Source: Ferrovibrio sp046294345 (GTDB lineage: Bacteria > Pseudomonadota > Alphaproteobacteria > Ferrovibrionales > Ferrovibrionaceae). From it: DNA of 64,000 bases. The DNA lies in NCBI GenBank assembly GCA_046294345.1, contig JBKBJT010000015.1:14054-78053 (forward strand), written 5' to 3'. Below, in pieces: positions 61,421 through 64,000 of the stretch. The notes under the pieces were generated by a model. That model worked only from the letters and a program-made list of their open reading frames with translations, ran no database searches and was not told the DNA's origin. A program made the translations under genes and the position numbers. Each line of letters begins with the position of its first letter. Positions within the stretch are counted from its first letter, which is position 1.

Positions 61421-62935
61421 ATGACCGACGCCACCGCCCAATCTTCGCCCGCCCCGGCTTCCCCTGCCCAGCGCGGCGTCCCCGCCAGCCTGCGCGCCTC
61501 GGCCCTGCAGACCTGGTATTTCCCGGCGGCCCTGTCGGTCTTCCTGGTCGCGGTGGCGCAGTTCAATTTCCTGGTCTTTCACACGCTGGCGGAACTCTTC
61601 GCTGTCATCGTGTCGTTCATCCTGTTCGCGCTGGCCTGGCATACCCATCGCTTCTCGCGCGACCATTTCCTGCTGTATCTCGCCTGCGGGATGTTTTGGG
61701 TCGGCGCGCTCGATCTGGCCCATACCCTCAGCTACAAGGGCATGGGCCTGCTGCCGGTGAACGAGGCCAACACGGCAACGCAGATCTGGCTGGTGACGCG
61801 CTACCTGCAGGCGCTGCTGCTGCTCACCGCGCCGCTGATGGCCAGCCGCGGCACCGACAAAATGGTGCTGTTCCTCGCCTTCGGCCTGATCGCCGCGCTG
61901 ACAATGCTGTGGGTGGCGAGCGGCCATTTCCCCGATGCCTTCATCGAGGGCGAAGGCCTGACGGCGCTGAAGATCTACAGCGAATACGTCATCATGGCGA
62001 TCCTGGCCGGCGCGCTGGCGCTGCTGTGGAAACACCGCGCCGCCATCGCGCCCGATGCCCTGCCTTTCCTGCTGATCGCCATCGTATTCGCCATCGGCAC
62101 AGAACTGGCTTTCACGCTGTATATCGACGTCTACGGCTTATCCAATCTGGTGGGCCATATCCTCAAGCTGTTTTCCTTCTGGGCGATCTTCCAGGCCGTG
62201 GCAGGCGCCAGCCTGATCCGTCCCTACCAGGCGCTGGATGCCAGCAACCGCGCCAAGGACGACTTCCTCGCCTCGATGAGCCACGACCTGCGCACGCCGC
62301 TGAATTCCATCCTCGGCTTTTCCGATATGATGCGCAGCCAGATGTTCGGCCCGCTCGGGCATGCCAAATACAGCGAATACGTCGCCAATATCCACGCCAG
62401 CGGCACGCATCTGCTGGGCCTGGTGAACGACATCCTCGATCTCTCGAAACTGGAAAGCGGCCAGTATGAACTGAACCGGCAGGACCTGAATCCCCGTGCT
62501 CTGGCCGAGGAAGTGGTGCGCAGCTTCGCGCCCGCCATCGCCGCCAAGGAGATGGATGTGGACGTGACCTGCGACGCGGCGGTGCAGAAACTGTCCGCTG
62601 ACGAGCGGGCCATGGTGCAGCTGCTGAACAACCTGGTATCAAACGCGGTGAAATTCACGCCTGATAACGGCAGGGTGGATGTAGCCTGGTCGAAGCGACC
62701 CGACGGCGCCGTGGTGCTGCAGGTGAGCGATACCGGCCCCGGCATTCCGGCCGACCAGCTCAAGCGCCTGGGCAAACCTTATGTTCAGGTGGATCCTTAC
62801 GTGGCGCAGAAAGGCACCGGGCTGGGCCTGTTCATCGCCCGACGCATCAGTGAGCTGCATGGCGCGAAACTGCGCATCAACAGCAGGCCAGGCCAGGGCA
62901 CGACGGTAACGGTGACCTTTCCGCCGCAGGCGTGA
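61421..62935 (+). CDS. Membrane sensor histidine kinase with MASE3 domain
   Basis: A 504-residue kinase. The N-terminal half (about 30-260) has seven to eight transmembrane helices and matches the MASE3 sensory domain (FNFLVFHTLAELFAVIVSF, LDLAHTLSYKGMGLLP). The cytoplasmic part has the H-box FLASMSHDLRTPLNSILGFS, LNNLVSNAVKFTP, DTGPGIP and KGTGLGLFIA. The response regulator is not adjacent. MASE3 ligands are unknown. The ATG at 61421 is chosen; a weak ribosome site precedes it. Confidence 0.9.
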   Translation: MTDATAQSSPAPASPAQRGVPASLRASALQTWYFPAALSVFLVAVAQFNFLVFHTLAELFAVIVSFILFALAWHTHRFSRDHFLLYLACGMFWVGALDLAHTLSYKGMGLLPVNEANTATQIWLVTRYLQALLLLTAPLMASRGTDKMVLFLAFGLIAALTMLWVASGHFPDAFIEGEGLTALKIYSEYVIMAILAGALALLWKHRAAIAPDALPFLLIAIVFAIGTELAFTLYIDVYGLSNLVGHILKLFSFWAIFQAVAGASLIRPYQALDASNRAKDDFLASMSHDLRTPLNSILGFSDMMRSQMFGPLGHAKYSEYVANIHASGTHLLGLVNDILDLSKLESGQYELNRQDLNPRALAEEVVRSFAPAIAAKEMDVDVTCDAAVQKLSADERAMVQLLNNLVSNAVKFTPDNGRVDVAWSKRPDGAVVLQVSDTGPGIPADQLKRLGKPYVQVDPYVAQKGTGLGLFIARRISELHGAKLRINSRPGQGTTVTVTFPPQA

Positions 62936-63045
62936 GCAGCGGCGGCATCACCCGTTCTTCATCACCAGACGTATAAAAACAGCCCTCGCTTTCCACCCTG
63001 AACCGGTGCCAATCTGTGGCATCGCCGTTAGCCACGGGGGAATGC

Positions 63046-64000
63046 ATGCGGTGGTATGTTCCAGCCCTGATCCTGGCAGCATCGATTGTCATTCAGAGTC
63101 CGGTTGCCTCATTGCATGCGCAGGAGCGTGCCCTGTTGGCACACAAGCCGGCGCAGCCTCAAAGCAAAATCACGGCCGCACGGCTGCCGATACTGTTCGA
63201 GCCCAATCGCGGCCAGGCCGCCGCACCGGTGCGTTTCCTGGCGCGCGGCATCGGACAGTCGATCTTCCTTTCCGATACCGAGGCCGCTTTCGTGCTGGCA
63301 TTGCCGGCCAGGGATCGTTCCGCGAAAGACGGCGCAGGCATCCTGCGCCCTGAACGACGCGACGGGATCGAGGCGCTGGTCCTGCGCATGGTGTTTGCCG
63401 GCGCGGGCAAGGCCGCCGGCGTCAAGACGCGCCTGAGCGGCGAGCAGCCTCATACGGCTCGGATCAACCACGTGATCGGTCGTGACCGCGGCACATGGCA
63501 AACTGGGATGCCCAGCTATGATGCCGTTCTGTACCGCGACCTCTATCCGGGCATCGATCTGCGCATCGGCCCGGGCCGGGGTGGCTCGCGGCTCGATTTC
63601 CTGGTGGCGCCGCAAGCCGATCCGCGCCGCATCCGCCTGCAATTTCCCACCGCCGAACGGCTGTCGCTGGATGAACGCGGCGTGCTGCAGATCGATCTGG
63701 GCGGCCAGCGTCTGCGCCTGAGCGCGCCATACCTGTATCAGGAAACCCGTGATGGCCGGCGTGACCTGGTGGCGGGCGGCTATGTGCTGGGCCGCAACAG
63801 GGAGGTGAGTCTGCGCATCGGCCGCTACGATCCGCGCCGGCCGCTGGTGATCGATCCCACGCTAGATGCCTCCGCTGTGCTGGGGGGGAGCGGTATAGAA
63901 CGGCCCGATTTCAGCAGTTTCGCGCTGGCGCCTTCTGGTGATATCTGGACTACGGGGGTTGCCACGTCGGCAGATTTTCCGGTTGTCGGCGGGCAGCAGG
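63046..64000 (+). CDS. Exported SBBP beta-propeller repeat protein (N-terminal part)
   Basis: Open to the window edge, 318 codons visible. A signal peptide (about 1-25, VPALILAASIVIQSPVASL) is followed by the conserved LFEPNRGQAAAPVRFLARG domain that precedes bacterial SBBP repeats, and near the edge the first repeat LGGSGIERPDFSSFALAPSG begins. Such proteins are secreted or surface-bound. The ATG at 63046 follows GGGGGA; an overlapping ATG at 63042 is in another frame. Confidence 0.8.
   Translation, partial: MRWYVPALILAASIVIQSPVASLHAQERALLAHKPAQPQSKITAARLPILFEPNRGQAAAPVRFLARGIGQSIFLSDTEAAFVLALPARDRSAKDGAGILRPERRDGIEALVLRMVFAGAGKAAGVKTRLSGEQPHTARINHVIGRDRGTWQTGMPSYDAVLYRDLYPGIDLRIGPGRGGSRLDFLVAPQADPRRIRLQFPTAERLSLDERGVLQIDLGGQRLRLSAPYLYQETRDGRRDLVAGGYVLGRNREVSLRIGRYDPRRPLVIDPTLDASAVLGGSGIERPDFSSFALAPSGDIWTTGVATSADFPVVGGQQ

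Overview
The window is a GC-rich (roughly 65% by eye), densely coded piece of an alphaproteobacterial chromosome. The class assignment rests on gcrA (with GANTC sites in its promoter), a RegB/RegA redox two-component pair, a DUF2093 gene between xseA and an M23 peptidase, and an EcfG-type sigma factor next to a good sigma-EcfG promoter. The family cannot be fixed from this sequence; a Rhodospirillales-like bacterium would fit. I see no tRNA, rRNA, CRISPR array, intact insertion sequence or prophage.

Layout. 1-2.5 kb: small stress/accessory genes (DUF1428, DUF899, MarR regulator, VOC and SRPBCC proteins) with an operator palindrome inside the MarR promoter. 2.5-7.7 kb: a TonB/TolA-like envelope protein, a fused beta-oxidation enzyme (hydratase/dehydrogenase), release factor 3, and an overlapping exported FliL-like protein. 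7.7-17.5 kb: a long minus-strand run with a PhyH oxygenase, zwf, regB, regA, a metallophosphatase, hldE, a FAD oxidoreductase, an aldo/keto reductase, a hypothetical protein and a tandem cNMP-binding protein. 17.7-22.9 kb: gcrA, a membrane protein, a MipA/OmpV porin-like protein divergent from an OmpR/EnvZ-type pair, and a second PhyH protein.

23-33 kb: a lipid-catabolism block (two acyl-CoA dehydrogenases, thioesterase, dienoyl-CoA isomerase-like crotonase, MaoC hydratase, acyl-CoA ligase), with an EAL phosphodiesterase and a DapA-family lyase. It is interrupted at 25.9-26.75 kb by a short AT-rich insert carrying one orphan gene. 33-42 kb: a TPR-methyltransferase fusion, an HpaI-type aldolase, an orphan CheW/MCP pair and transketolase. 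42-46.3 kb: msbA, a DUF374 acyltransferase, lpxK and an LpxL-type acyltransferase for lipid A; the usual waaA is not between them. 46.3-50.2 kb: M23 peptidase, DUF2093, xseA, purD.

50-57 kb: two paralogous CoA-ester phosphotransferase-like proteins, one lacking the catalytic Asp; a PRC-barrel stress gene with a sigma-EcfG promoter; an EcfG-like sigma factor with a small upstream gene; a DUF2817 peptidase-like protein; and a third acyl-CoA dehydrogenase of the ACAD10/11 type. 57-64 kb: tadA, a DUF2927-rhodanese fusion, a C26 amidohydrolase, rluB, rsmD, a ten-copy 10-bp repeat, a MASE3 histidine kinase and the start of an exported SBBP beta-propeller protein.

The common themes are fatty-acid oxidation, redox and stress signalling, and envelope (LPS) assembly. 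The items most worth a second look are the AT-rich orphan-gene insert, the phosphotransferase pair with a possible pseudokinase, the structured leader before it, the sigma-EcfG promoter, the phased 10-bp repeat and the DUF2927-rhodanese fusion.
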